Source of the DNA: Symbiodinium natans
Taxonomy: Eukaryota; Sar; Dinophyceae; Suessiales; Symbiodiniaceae
Length of the DNA: 64,000 nucleotides
Direction: 5' to 3'
Assembly (NCBI GenBank): GCA_905221605.1
Contig: CAJNDS010000735.1
Coordinates: 262,001-326,000 of the forward strand
Shown: one piece after another, positions 34,344-41,365 of the stretch
Layout of the letters: each line of letters starts with the position of its first letter
How positions within the stretch are numbered: position 1 is the stretch's first letter
Notes under the pieces: generated by a model
Seen by the model: only the letters and a program-made list of their open reading frames with translations
Database searches by the model: none
What the model was told of the DNA's origin: nothing
Program-made: the position numbers and the translations under genes

Positions 34344-37305
34344 CCGGTAATGAAGGCACAGTTCCCTCGTCTTTTTTCTGCTCAACTAGCCCAAAAAACC
34401 CTCCACTGTGCACGAGACCCCTCTCCCCCTAAGGGTCCATGTACCCATAGAGTACATATTTGGGCCTTAAAGCTACTGTATAGGAACCCCTTTAAGGCCC
34501 AAATATATAATATACTAAACCCTAAACCCTAAACCCTAAACCCTAAACCCTAAACCCTAAACCCTTTGGGTTCTAGGCTGCTCTCCGCCCTCCATCGCGA
34601 GCGCCTCACCGCCGACGTCATCTCGCTCAGCGCCGCCGTCAGCGCCTGCGGACGTGGTGCGCCAATCAGGGCATTGGGTTTAGGTTTTAGGGTTTAGGGT
34701 TTAGGGTTTAGGGCTTAGGGCTTAGGGCTTAGGGCTTAGGGCTTAGGGCTTAGGGCTTAGGGCTTAGGGCTTAGGGCATGGCATCGCCAAGGGGTCCAGG
34801 TACCAATAATATTAGGGCTTCCGAAAATTTTAGGGGTCCCTTTCTAGGGATGCTAAAACTACTAGAAAGGATCAGAATCATAGTGTACTTGGGGGTGTAT
34901 TGAGGAGTAATCATTTTGGGAAGCTACGGAAAACTCCTGAATTTGTAGTAGGGATTTCAGAGTTTATGCATTTTAGGGAATGCTCCCACACCAAACCCTC
35001 AACCTACGGAAACCAGTTTAGGGTTTAGGGTTTAGGGTTTAGGGTTTAGGGCTTAGGGATTCCCAAAGTGTCCACGACATAGTGGGCCCAGGGATACAAA
35101 GCTGCAGGATTCAGACTTCTTTGCTGCAATTTGAAGGTTCTGGCGGTTCTGCGTTCAAGCTATGCGTTACCCTAAACCCTAAACCCTAAACCCTAAACTC
35201 TAAACCCTAAACCCTAAACCCTAAACCCTTTTTGGTGTTTCGGGCGTGGAGGGTGGTGGCTTGCAGGGTCCTCTCAGCGACGAGGCTCCAGATCTGTGCT
35301 TTTCTTGGCATTCAGGATGTAACTCGGAGAGGGAAAGTCTGCTGTGTACCTAGGACCCGGAGTAGGCCCTTATTTCCTTTTTTTTTAAGGGTTGGGTTTC
35401 CCTTATAATCCCCTCCTTAAAACCAAAAAGGGCACCCTTTCAATTCCTAGCTTACTCCTGGGTCTACTTGGTAGCCCATTTCCCATTTTTTGGGGTTCAA
35501 GGTTCCCTTAATAAAGTAACCAAGCCCTTATCCCTAAACCCTAAACCCTAAACCCTAAACCCTAAACCCTAAACCCTAATGGTTACTGGGCTACCAAGTC
35601 TAGGTACTGACAAAGCAACTAATGCAGCATCTGTGGACTGTAGAGGCGAGCAGTGGCAACTTGCCATGGATCTCCTGACGCGCATGAAGGCCAGATGGTC
35701 AAACCCTAAACCCTAGACCCTAAACCCTAAACCCTAAACCCTAAACCCTAAACCCTAAACCCTAAACCCTAAACCCTAAACCCTAAACCTAAACGTGGCG
35801 CTTCAGGGCTTTCGGTTTTTCTTGCGTGTCAGTTCGATCGCGTGCCCGAATTGGCAGTTCCGTGAAGCTCTTTGTAGAAGTGGGAGATCACCTGATGCCC
35901 GGGAGAGAACTCCGCGCAGTTGAGACGTTGGTGTGCTGAGGCCTTGGGTTTTGGGCTCACCTCGTTGGAGGTTCATGAGTAGTGAGTAGTTGTTCAGTAG
36001 TTGTTGCTATACTTGGCTGTAACTAAACCCTAAACCCTAAACCCTAAACCCTAGAACCTACACCCTAAACCCTAAACCCTAAACCCTAAACCCTAAACCC
36101 TAAACCCTAAACCCTAAACCCTAAACCCTAAACCCTAAACCCTAAACCCTAAACCCTAAACCGTTAGCTACCCCCTACCTCCTTGTCTACGCATGAACCT
36201 TCCAATAGGCCTAACCGCAGTCAGGGTTTGGAGTCCTCAGTGCCCCCCCCCCCCCAATAATTTAGGCTATTTAGGGATAGTTCAACTAAATTAAGGTTAC
36301 TTAAGGGGGGAACCTAGGGTGGGGGATACCCTAAACCCTAAACCCTAAACCCTAAAAGGGCGGGGCAGTATAGAGGGGGGTTTAGGGAAGCCCATGACGT
36401 GCTGTGCCGCGGGAGGAGGGCGCCGTTCGCGTGAATGACGTGGCCTTCAATGCGGCGATCTCCGCCGCGGAACTTTTGCTGCACAGGATACCCCCTTTAG
36501 GGTTTAGTGTTTGGGGTTTAGGGTTTAGAAGTTTAGGGTTTAGGGTTTAGGCTTTGGGGTTTGGGCTTTAGGGTCCCCCCCCCTGAGGTTTACGAAAGAC
36601 GAAAGTAGGGTACCTTCTTGGGGTCCTTTTGAAAGGGGATCCTACTATTTGGGGGGCATATATTAGGGGGATTGTTTTCGTAAACTCCCGCATGGTGGCG
36701 TGGCGTTGGGGGGTTCATGGGCTTGGTATGATTCGAGGCTCACAGGTGTGCATGTCCCGTTAAGCAAGGAGTTTAGGGTTTAGCGTTTAGGGTTGTTCCC
36801 CGAATTTGCTTATGAATCCTTGCTTCCGGCATTTGAACATACCTACCTGCGATACTGCTAGGAAGTGGGGGCCTCAGCAGGGGAAACGATGTCCGCCGTA
36901 CAGTGGCTAGTCCTAAGAGTAACCTTGGAATAGTAAGGGTGCCCTTTGATTGCTTCAAAGGGGAGTATCAGGGAACCCAAACCCCCGCAAAAAGCGAAAA
37001 AGGGCCTACTCTGGCTCCTAGATAGCCTGCCTTCTGGCAGGCAGGTCGTGCCAGACCGAGCCAGCACCAGAGTGTGCCCGAAAAGAAGTCCAACGAGGCA
37101 CTTAATGTTGGGCTTCGGTTACTAAAGTGGATCGCAATAGACCGAGATGTTGCCGAAGCCCAACATTAAACTATAGCACGGCATGACGGAATTGCACAAA
37201 CCAGATGGTTCTCGGCCCCCACCCAAGCCTCAGCTTAGGAAGTGGAAGGCTGGGTTATGAAAAGCTCGTCTCTGGAAGAGGAGAAACACATGTGAGCAGC
37301 ACGAG

Positions 37306-37340
<35 letters not shown>

Positions 37341-40300
37341 CGCTAAACCCTAAATCCTAAACCCTAAACCCTAAACCCTAAACCCCAAACCCTAAACCCT
37401 AAACCCTAAACGAAGTAGGCCCTTATTGAAGGCTTGAGGTTTAGGGTTCCTAGGATTTCTAGGGCTCATGGTCTAACGACGACTTCTCCCCAAAGCTCTG
37501 ACAACCGTCAACCCTAAACCCTCAACCCTCAACCCTCAACGCTCAACCCTAAACGCTAAACCCTAAACCCTAAACCCTAAACCCTAAACCCTAAACCCTA
37601 AACCCTAAACCCTAAACCCTAAACCCTAAACCCTAAACCCTAAACCCTAAACCCTAAACCCTAAACCCTAAACCCTACCGGACCTCCAGTCCAAACCCTA
37701 AGGAGAAGGGCTTGCAGTGGCAGCTGGCGCTGTCGCTGCTCGCGGACTCCCTGTGCACGGTGGAAGCCCACACTGTAGCCGGGCTTTGCCCTAAACCCTA
37801 TAAACCCTATAAACCCTATAAACCCTATAAACCCTATAAACCCTATAAACCCTATAAACCCTGAAACCCCGATAGATCCCCTATAATTAAACCCTAGAAA
37901 AAACCCTGTAAATCCCATTATATGGCCTATATAAACCCTGCAAGCCCTACATAAAACCCTATAAACCCCCCCTATAAACCCTTGACTGCTCGGCCTGCGG
38001 GTTCCGGATCTTGTGGGTTGACGCTCGAGGGGCTTGACGGCTCCTTGGGGCATTGCCTCTTTTACTCTGAAGGAAGGTGGGCTACAACAATTAAAAAAAC
38101 AACATATAGAAATCAATACTGTAGAGGCACAAATGAGGCCCTAAATACGACGAACAGGCACAAATGAGGCCCTAAATACGACGTTTAGCCTTTTAAACCC
38201 CCTGCATTCAAACCCTAATTACCCTACTAAACCATGAGTCCCGATGTCAGGTGCTCGACAGGCTTCTGTTTAGGGTGGAGAGAGTGGAGGTTCTCAGTGT
38301 AGATCCGGTGCGCTGACCTGTCTGTGAAGGCAGTGGCGCCAGAGTAGCCTCTTGCCCAGTGTACCCTCCAAACACAGTTTGCCATGATTGTTGGGTACGT
38401 ATATTTCCCTTCTGTTGTGGGTGCGTTTTGGACCGGGCGTGCAGCTGAGGTGATCACCTGCGGTGCCACGATCAGCGCCTGTGAGAAGGCACCTGGCAGC
38501 AGTTGAACACCTTGAACAGCTAAAAGCTCTGAACCCCAAACCGCAAACCCCAAACCACTAAACGACTAAACCCCAAACCCAAACCCTAAACCCTGCACCT
38601 ATCAACAGCAAGCAGCCTAGCTTCCGAAAAAAAGGACGTTGGGGTTGTACCTGTATGTCTGTGTACATTCACAGACACATGCATGCTGGAACATGAACAT
38701 TTGTGCACAAAGCTTAGTAGCCGCGTAGGAAACCTGCAACCTTTTGGGGTATATATATATATAGCCCTACCAGAATTGAAATGTTTACCTTGTTTGGCCT
38801 AGGGAATGCGGCAACTAGGCTGACTCTTGTGAGATGGAAGCACCTAGCCGGTTGGGGTTTAGGTTGATGTTTGTGCTCCCAGCTTCCGAAAGCCAAGATC
38901 CTGAGTTCCCGAATTCCCCAACCCCCAAAGTCTTAGATCCCTAGGGTTTAGGGTTTAGGGTTTAGGCGGTTTAGGGTTCAAGGTTTAGGGTTTAGGGTTT
39001 AGGGTTTAGGGTTTAGGGTTAGGCAGTTCACTTTCTCAGGTGACGTTCTGTCTTTTTGGAGCTGTCGCGACCCTGGGGCTAAAATGAGGAAGAGAGCTGG
39101 CGGCGCAATGTTTATACCCTTTCTTGGGTACACTCACATAGGCCTCAAATGCCTGAAAACCCTGCGTAAAGCCTTAGCCCTGAAACCCCATGAAGCCTTA
39201 AACCCTAAACACGGCAGGGCTCAGGAGCATGGACAAGGTTTTCGCAGGAGTTTTGGCCAAACGGTTTAGGGTTTAGGGGTAAAATCCTCAACCCGTCTTG
39301 CCCCTGCGAGCCCTCAACCTGAACAACCCTAAACCCGAAACCGTGAACCCTGAAGCCCTAAATTCTAGGCCCTAAACCCTGCAGAACCAAAGACTGCTAG
39401 ACCCCAATCCTCACCCCCAATCCGCAAGCTTCACCCTAAACCCTAAGCCCTAGCTCGGCTCGCATGTTTCCAGGGCGACCAGTGGCAGTGGGCTGGGCAC
39501 TTCCTCCATCAGTTGTCGCGGCAGGAGGCACCTTCAGCTTCGGGTTTTCTGTAGGTTATAGGGTTGAGGGCTTAGGGTTCATGGGATTTTTGTTTGCTAG
39601 GGTCAAGAGTTCACCTTAATGTGTGTGTGTGTGTGTCTTTTTGCTCGGGTTGGGCTGCCGTCAACCTTTGAGGACCAACCGATAATCTCTGATACACCTA
39701 CCTGATTCCGCAGTTAAGGCAATTTCTAGCTGTGGTTCTTCGCTTGGGCGACTTGATCTACTTAATGTGCGAAGTGGACTGCCAAACACGGCGCGCAAGG
39801 TAAGTGATACTAAGATGCTCAAAACCTTAAACCCTAAACCCTAAACCCTAAACCCTAAACCCTAAACCCGTTCTAAGTAGGGTTATTATATATAAGTATG
39901 GTAGCTGCAACCGAATCCTTCTTTAGGGTACTTACAACTTACAACACATAACTACCCATGATCCTCTAAGTCGGTCTTCTCAACTCAGGGTTTGGGCCTA
40001 AACCCTAAACCCTAAACTCTAAACCCTAAACTTGGTTTTAGCGCAATCATGAGCCCAGAGAGAACTTGGGGCCGTTGGGGGGGGAGACCCTTCAACCCTC
40101 CAACCTTCCACCCTTTAAACGCTAAAAGCCCTAAACCCTAAACCCAGAAACCTATAACCCCTATAAACCCAGAACCCTATAAACCCCTATAAACCCAGAA
40201 CCCTATAAACCCTATAGTCCCTATAAACCCTATAAACCCTATAAACCCTATAAACCCTGTACACCCCATAATCCCTATAAACCCCATAATCCCTATAAAC

Positions 40301-40619
40301 CCTATAAACCCTATAAACCTCATAATCCCTATAAACCTTACATGGCGAAGGTTGTGGGGTGTCAGTCGGAAGCACTCAACCATACAGCGTTGTAGGTCTG
40401 AAGTTTTGGAACCCTAAACCCTAAACCCTAAACCCTAAGTTGGGGCTTGGGGACCTAGGGGTCTAGAGTGTGGGCCCCGAACCCTTGTGCCCCCTACAGC
40501 CCGTAGAATTCGGGGCCGACGCGGGAAAGGTTGCTTTTAAGTAGAAGCCTGGGAGAGAAAGTCCCAGGTGAAGCCCAACATCATCACCTACAATGCAGCC
40601 ATCAACGCTTGTGAGAAGG
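18167..40619 (+). CDS. PPR protein gene, at least 21 exons (5' and 3' ends not found)
   Basis: The span encodes at least eleven pentatricopeptide repeats: 1188 coding bases in 21 exons of 39-80 bases, giving 395 whole codons. PPR proteins are helical-repeat RNA-binding proteins that act mostly in organelle RNA processing. Joined exons match the dinoflagellate-type repeat (PDVITYNAAISACEKGGQW, then QQALALLEEMRRAGL). From exon 5 to exon 20 nine Trp follow one another at exactly 35 residues; the first two spacings are 32 and 33. Inferred introns start GC (10), GA (5) or GT (5) and all end AG, 19 of 20 followed by G. Introns total about 21 kb and hold telomere-like tracts and MITE-like elements. 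No start codon, targeting peptide or stop could be placed. Expression is not shown. Confidence 0.9.
19032..19078 (+). CDS. PPR gene exon 2
   Basis: Between ggctctccag and a GC donor (gcgccc) it reads ALAAMAGRAAEVTVV plus AC. The split Thr codon (AC/G) is completed by exon 3, giving VVTFGICLSAC where the consensus is VITYNAAISAC. The intron to 20208 holds tracts at 19107-19152, 19197-19246 and 19901-19970, C runs, a full GGAATGTTCCCC-family palindrome (19398-19491) and an element shared with 23750 and 36255. Confidence 0.7.
19398..19491. mobile_element. MITE-like palindrome, family GGAATGTTCCCC
   Basis: Ends are GGATGTTCCCCCTTATACTA and its complement TACTGGCA..GGAACATCCC type; the middle is GGGATTGTAGTACCC. 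About 95 bases. Further copies or halves: 14721-14789, 17813-17872, 18664-18722, 23967-24064, 45530-45592, 61611-61712. Confidence 0.8.
20209..20284 (+). CDS. PPR gene exon 3, both repeat halves
   Basis: The exon reads FGICLSACERAAQWPQALQL and AEAAS, ending at a strong GT donor (gtgagt). It is unmistakably PPR: LSACERAAQWPQAL matches ISACEKGGQWQQAL. The following 2.4-kb intron holds CCCTAAA tracts (21693-21954), a GGGTTCA array (21263-21322), MITE-like elements (20653-20760, 20763-20930) and a possible skipped exon at 21320-21355 (VPNGDFLGVGFK). Confidence 0.85.
20653..20760. mobile_element. MITE-like element, family TAGGACCCGGAGTAGGCC
   Basis: Full copy, TAGGACCGGGAGTAGGCCC to GGTTACTCCCGGGTCTA, in PPR intron 3. 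It is followed by a second palindromic element (20763-20930; AATATACCTTAGATCATATG and GGAATCCTTCATATG). Confidence 0.8.
21236..21322 (+). repeat. TTTAGGG tract turning into GGGTTCA array
   Basis: Normal units switch at about 21262 to about eight copies of the variant TTCAGGG. A shorter array of this variant is at 49322-49358. Confidence 0.9.
21693..21954 (-). repeat. Long CCCTAAA tract
   Basis: About 35 units with few interruptions, inside PPR intron 3. Confidence 0.95.
22701..22760 (+). CDS. PPR gene exon 4, first repeat half
   Basis: It reads SVRGNLVTYNTALSACAKSL and ends at a GA donor (gagcct). Exon 5 adds EW, so the repeat runs ACAKSLEW as in ACEKGGQW. The start after aactgcag gives AG/A; a start at 22711 (gcgag/G) would fit the usual AG/G but not the phase of exon 3. 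GGAG is repeated at both intron ends. The intron to 23892 has few tracts and a C run at 23463. Confidence 0.85.
23893..23937 (+). CDS. PPR gene exon 5, second repeat half
   Basis: It reads EWARTLQLLREMHIE, matching QWQQALALLEEMRRA. The GA donor (gagtgg) and the next acceptor share the 6-base direct repeat AGGAGT, so the intron is bounded by a duplication. The intron to 25005 holds a full GGAATGTTCCCC-family palindrome (23967-24064), fragments of the TAGGACCCGG family (24545-24702) and a TA/CA microsatellite (24860-24905). Confidence 0.9.
23967..24064. mobile_element. MITE-like palindrome, family GGAATGTTCCCC
   Basis: Full copy with terminal inverted repeats TGGAATGTTCCCC / GTGGAACATTCCA and inner CTAACAGTCC / GGACTGTTAG. 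It sits inside PPR intron 5. Confidence 0.85.
25006..25065 (+). CDS. PPR gene exon 6, first repeat half
   Basis: It reads ELQPDIISFNSTIAASDSSA after gccggcag and ends at a GC donor (gcagtg). Joined to exon 7 it gives IAASDSSADW, the same length as ISACEKGGQW. Here Cys and Glu-Lys of the consensus are replaced by Ser-Asp-Ser, so this is the most divergent repeat of the chain. The intron to 25389 is unique sequence without a tract. Confidence 0.85.
25390..25444 (+). CDS. PPR gene exon 7, second repeat half
   Basis: It reads DWVHALALLEDATLSDLQ plus one base, after an acceptor ending ccagag. The GA donor (gacggt) splits a Gly codon that exon 8 completes. The intron to 25625 is the shortest of the gene (181 bases) and has a C run but no telomere-like tract. 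Confidence 0.9.
25626..25669 (+). CDS. PPR gene exon 8, first repeat half
   Basis: It reads (G)TIITYGSVITACGK and ends at a GC donor (gctgcc). ITYGSVITACGK matches ITYNAAISACEK. Starting at 25626 rather than at the earlier AG (25621) is required for the exact 35-residue spacing. The intron to 26735 contains the longest uninterrupted TTTAGGG tract of the window (25731-25901) and a GGGTTGA array (26090-26168). Confidence 0.9.
25731..25901 (+). repeat. Longest uninterrupted TTTAGGG tract
   Basis: About 24 perfect units between PPR exons 8 and 9; ends abruptly in unique sequence on both sides. Confidence 0.95.
26090..26168 (+). repeat. GGGTTGA variant array
   Basis: About ten units of TTGAGGG, homogeneous, in PPR intron 8, 190 bases from the perfect tract. 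Confidence 0.9.
26736..26774 (+). CDS. PPR gene exon 9, second repeat half
   Basis: A 39-base exon reading AEHWEEAVQLLSE, between ggcaagag and a GC donor (gcccca). It continues in frame into exon 10 as LLSEVNEVGLRSN, matching LLEEMRRAGLRPD without a gap. The intron to 27421 holds two A/C-run elements (26815-26960) and unique sequence. Confidence 0.9.
27422..27469 (+). CDS. PPR gene exon 10, first repeat half
   Basis: It reads VNEVGLRSNLVTCSAC. Read straight on, the frame hits a TGA after six bases, which at first looks like a broken repeat; with a GC donor (gccgct) it joins exon 11 as VTCSACVSACEK, the same length as ITYNAAISACEK. The repeat is therefore intact. The intron to 27859 has CCCTAAA (27484-27606) and TTTAGGG (27758-27830) tracts. 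Confidence 0.85.
27860..27922 (+). CDS. PPR gene exon 11
   Basis: It reads VSACEKAGRWQSALMLLAHA and E after cggctcacag. Two donors are possible, GC after GAG (gcaggt) or GT four bases on; only the GC donor keeps frame and the 35-residue spacing with exon 12 (LLAHAEEESLHPD). The intron to 28871 holds a palindromic element (28460-28580) with a C run, and tracts at 28627-28686 and 28805-28843. Confidence 0.9.
28872..28949 (+). CDS. PPR gene exon 12, near-complete repeat
   Basis: It reads EESLHPDIILISAAISACEK and GAEWQQ. The GC donor (gccacc) joins exon 13 as AEWQQALALLARL, a perfect consensus. A GT donor eight bases further (ggtaggg) would give ATW and lose the consensus. AGGC is repeated at both intron ends. 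The intron to 29529 holds mixed tracts (28962-29035, 29495-29520) and a C run at 29198. Confidence 0.95.
29530..29577 (+). CDS. PPR gene exon 13, second repeat half
   Basis: It reads ALALLARLPSFSLRAN. The intron begins GTGACG and the next exon also begins GTGACG, a 6-base direct repeat exactly at the splice sites. Joined, the frame gives LRANVTTYNAAISAC. The intron to 30411 has TTTAGGG tracts (29604-29730), about 580 bases of AT-richer unique sequence and a CCCTAAA tract (30361-30399). Confidence 0.95.
30412..30476 (+). CDS. PPR gene exon 14
   Basis: It reads VTTYNAAISACEKCEQWIHA and L plus GC. A GA donor (gaagct) splits an Ala codon completed by exon 15, giving HALALLSALHRERL. The acceptor ttttgag lies ten bases after a CCCTAAA tract. 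The next intron (4.1 kb) is the longest because it contains the foldback element at 30701-34051. Confidence 0.9.
31092..31158 (+). pseudogene. Exon-like piece in left foldback arm
   Basis: After tttctgtag the frame reads LPIDYLDLCSFLDESVRAPR before a GG/GC border. The right arm carries the same piece on the minus strand (LPIDHLDLCSFLDESMRAP, about 33603-33668). It looks like an exon captured by the element; family unknown. Confidence 0.4.
32818..32871 (+). pseudogene. Exon-like piece in right foldback arm
   Basis: After tccgtgcag the frame reads AFALVSKTICAKFETGV and a stop. The left arm has the minus-strand copy (one residue different, about 31843-31900). It is in the opposite orientation to the LPID piece of the same arm, so the arms hold fragments from both strands. 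Function unknown. Confidence 0.35.
33825..33928 (-). pseudogene. Exon-like piece found intact only in right arm
   Basis: On the minus strand the frame reads QDKKVIKPQPKCGNELTSSE, then LFHDRFVGERRLFT and a stop. The left arm aligns at its ends (QDKK; gcagccgaagtg) but differs in between. It may be the parental exon before divergence of the arms. Not recognised. Confidence 0.35.
34428..34516. mobile_element. MITE-like palindrome, family GGGTCCATGTACC (partial)
   Basis: The element starts CCCTAAGGGTCCATGTACCC and has the inner inverted pair TTGGGCCTTAAAG / CTTTAAGGCCCAA. The right terminus is missing and the sequence runs into a CCCTAAA tract. Other copies: 10567-10677, 44398-44508, 51615-51770, 53511-53590. 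Confidence 0.75.
34577..34656 (+). CDS. PPR gene exon 15
   Basis: After gggttctag it reads LLSALHRERLTADVISLSAA and VSACGR plus G. The GT donor (gtgcgc) splits a Gly codon completed in exon 16 (GRGEQW). The acceptor lies in a degenerate telomere unit. The intron to 35645 holds a GGGCTTA array (34706-34776), tracts at 35018-35058, 35168-35228 and 35536-35579, and a TAGGACCCGG-family element (35350-35465). Confidence 0.9.
35350..35465. mobile_element. MITE-like element, family TAGGACCCGGAGTAGGCC
   Basis: Full copy, CTAGGACCCGGAGTAGGCCC to TTACTCCTGGGTCTA, in PPR intron 15. Confidence 0.8.
35646..35689 (+). CDS. PPR gene exon 16, second repeat half
   Basis: It reads (G)EQWQLAMDLLTRMK and ends at a GC donor (gccaga). 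Joined with exon 17 it gives LLTRMKEGAVRVNDV, the same length as the consensus. The intron to 36415 has long CCCTAAA tracts (35701-35793, 36026-36163) and, at about 35833-35880, a PPR-like frame (ACPNWQFREAL) that does not fit the chain and may be a decayed exon copy. Confidence 0.9.
36026..36163 (-). repeat. CCCTAAA tract
   Basis: About 19 units with one short interruption, in PPR intron 16. Confidence 0.95.
36416..36469 (+). CDS. PPR gene exon 17, first repeat half
   Basis: It reads EGAVRVNDVAFNAAISAA and ends at a GA donor (gaactt). AFNAAISAA joins EKGLQW of exon 18; the consensus Cys is Ala here. The intron to 37702 holds several tracts (36495-36550, 37341-37411, 37552-37677), an AG run (37312-37340), and a short inverted repeat (GTTGGGCTTCGG, about 37106-37167). 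Confidence 0.9.
37552..37863 (-). repeat. CCCTAAA tract, then CCCTATAAA array across exon 18
   Basis: Units of seven bases (37552-37677) precede PPR exon 18, and units of nine bases, CCCTATAAA (37788-37863), follow it. The exon is thus enclosed by two different telomere-like arrays. The nine-base variant recurs at 40190-40340 and gives the Phe-Ile-Gly open frames on the minus strand. Confidence 0.9.
37703..37774 (+). CDS. PPR gene exon 18
   Basis: It reads EKGLQWQLALSLLADSLCTV and EAHT, ending at a GT donor (gtagcc). The acceptor is ccctaag, one base different from a CCCTAAA unit. The intron to 38449 begins with an array of the nine-base variant CCCTATAAA (37788-37863). Confidence 0.95.
38450..38488 (+). 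CDS. PPR gene exon 19, first repeat half
   Basis: It reads VITCGATISACEK after gcagctgag and ends at a GC donor (gcacct). Read straight on, the sequence looks like a frameshifted repeat ending in a stop; with the GC intron it joins exon 20 as ACEKGDQWQW. The intron to 39473 contains TTTAGGG tracts (38940-39022) and unique sequence. Confidence 0.9.
39474..39527 (+). CDS. PPR gene exon 20, second repeat half
   Basis: It reads GDQWQWAGHFLHQLSRQE after gtttccag and ends at a GC donor (gcacct), joining exon 21 as SRQEVKPNIITYN with exact spacing. The intron to 40567 holds a GT run (39622-39637), a CCCTAAA tract (39828-39868) and a CCCTATAAA-type array (40140-40340). Confidence 0.9.
40568..40619 (+). 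CDS. PPR gene exon 21, first repeat half (last in chain)
   Basis: It reads VKPNIITYNAAINACEK plus G, nearly the consensus, with acceptor agtcccag. A GC donor (gccaga) is the likely end. I could not place the matching second half with certainty: candidates are about 40944-40990 (GGFWEQGPAM) and 41080. The gene therefore continues beyond here or ends soon after. Confidence 0.9.
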
Positions 40620-40846
40620 GCCAGAAGGCTTTCTCCGATGCACACCTCAAGACTTAGGTTATGTAGGGTTTAGGGTTTAGGGTTTAGGGTTTAGGGTTTA
40701 GGGTTTAGGGTTTAGGGGTCTATATGGGTTCAGCTCCAAGATCCCAAGCTGCTCGTGTAACTTCACCTACGTCTTGGGTACACCCACACACACCCACTCC
40801 CGCACTACCACGCCTAAAATCTTGACCTTCTCCTAGGCCCTGAGCC

Positions 40847-41060
40847 CTAAACCCTAAACCCTAAACCCTAAACCCTAAACCCTAAACCCTAAACCCTAAA
40901 CCCTAAACCCTAAACCCTAACCCCGTTCTTGTATTGGGGCACGAGCCGGTGGCTTCTGGGAGCAGGGCCCAGCAATGAATAGCTGCTCCACCTGCAGTTT
41001 AGGGTTTAGGGTTTAGGGTTTAGGGTTTAGGGTTTAGGGTTTAGGGTTTAGGGTTTAGGG
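40847..41060. repeat. CCCTAAA and TTTAGGG tracts facing each other
   Basis: CCCTAAA units (40847-40922) and TTTAGGG units (40996-41060) lie 75 bases apart and could pair as a hairpin with the gap as loop. Confidence 0.9.
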
Positions 41061-41079
41061 TCAAACTTGGAATTTGCAG

Positions 41080-41175
41080 GGTGGGCTGCGCGATGTGCAG
41101 CGCGCTGCGGCAGAATTCGTGGACATGGGGGAGGACTCATTTAGTACATGGGCCGGGGGGCCCTCCATGGGGCAC
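41080..41175 (+). CDS. Unassigned exon candidate
   Basis: After aatttgcag, in phase 0, the frame reads GGLRDVQRAAAEFVDMGEDS and F, open to a stop at about 41176. It follows PPR exon 21 and could be its continuation, but W..AL is absent in this frame. The 3' border is not determined. Confidence 0.4.
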
Positions 41176-41261
41176 TGAGCAACTCAATCCCTGAGGACTA
41201 AATCATTAAATCATTGGTTCTACAACTCCAAACCCTAAACCCTAAACTCTAAACCGACGAT

Positions 41262-41365
41262 GCTCATGGGATGCCCCCCGTGGTGTCGCCCAAGTATGCC
41301 CTTGGCATGGCATACTGCGCACGGCAGCAAGAAAGAGCGTCAGCCGGGCAGGAGGAAGGCACAAA
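41262..41365 (+). CDS. Unassigned exon candidate, weakly PPR-like
   Basis: Open frame HGMPPVVSPKYALGMAYCAR then QQERASAGQEEGT, before Pro-rich low complexity caused by CCCTAAA-like DNA. VVSPKYALGMAYCARQQE resembles VITYNAAISACEKGG but with one extra residue. Borders uncertain. Confidence 0.35.

Noticed and set aside
38489-38515. Apparent frameshift after ISACEK (CACCTGGCAGCAG resembling TWQQ)
   Set aside because: A GC donor at 38489 and exon 20 restore frame and spacing; the resemblance is explained by intron sequence or chance.
37661-40383. Minus-strand frames rich in Phe-Ile-Gly (37661-38116, 40177-40383)
   Set aside because: Translations of the CCCTATAAA arrays.
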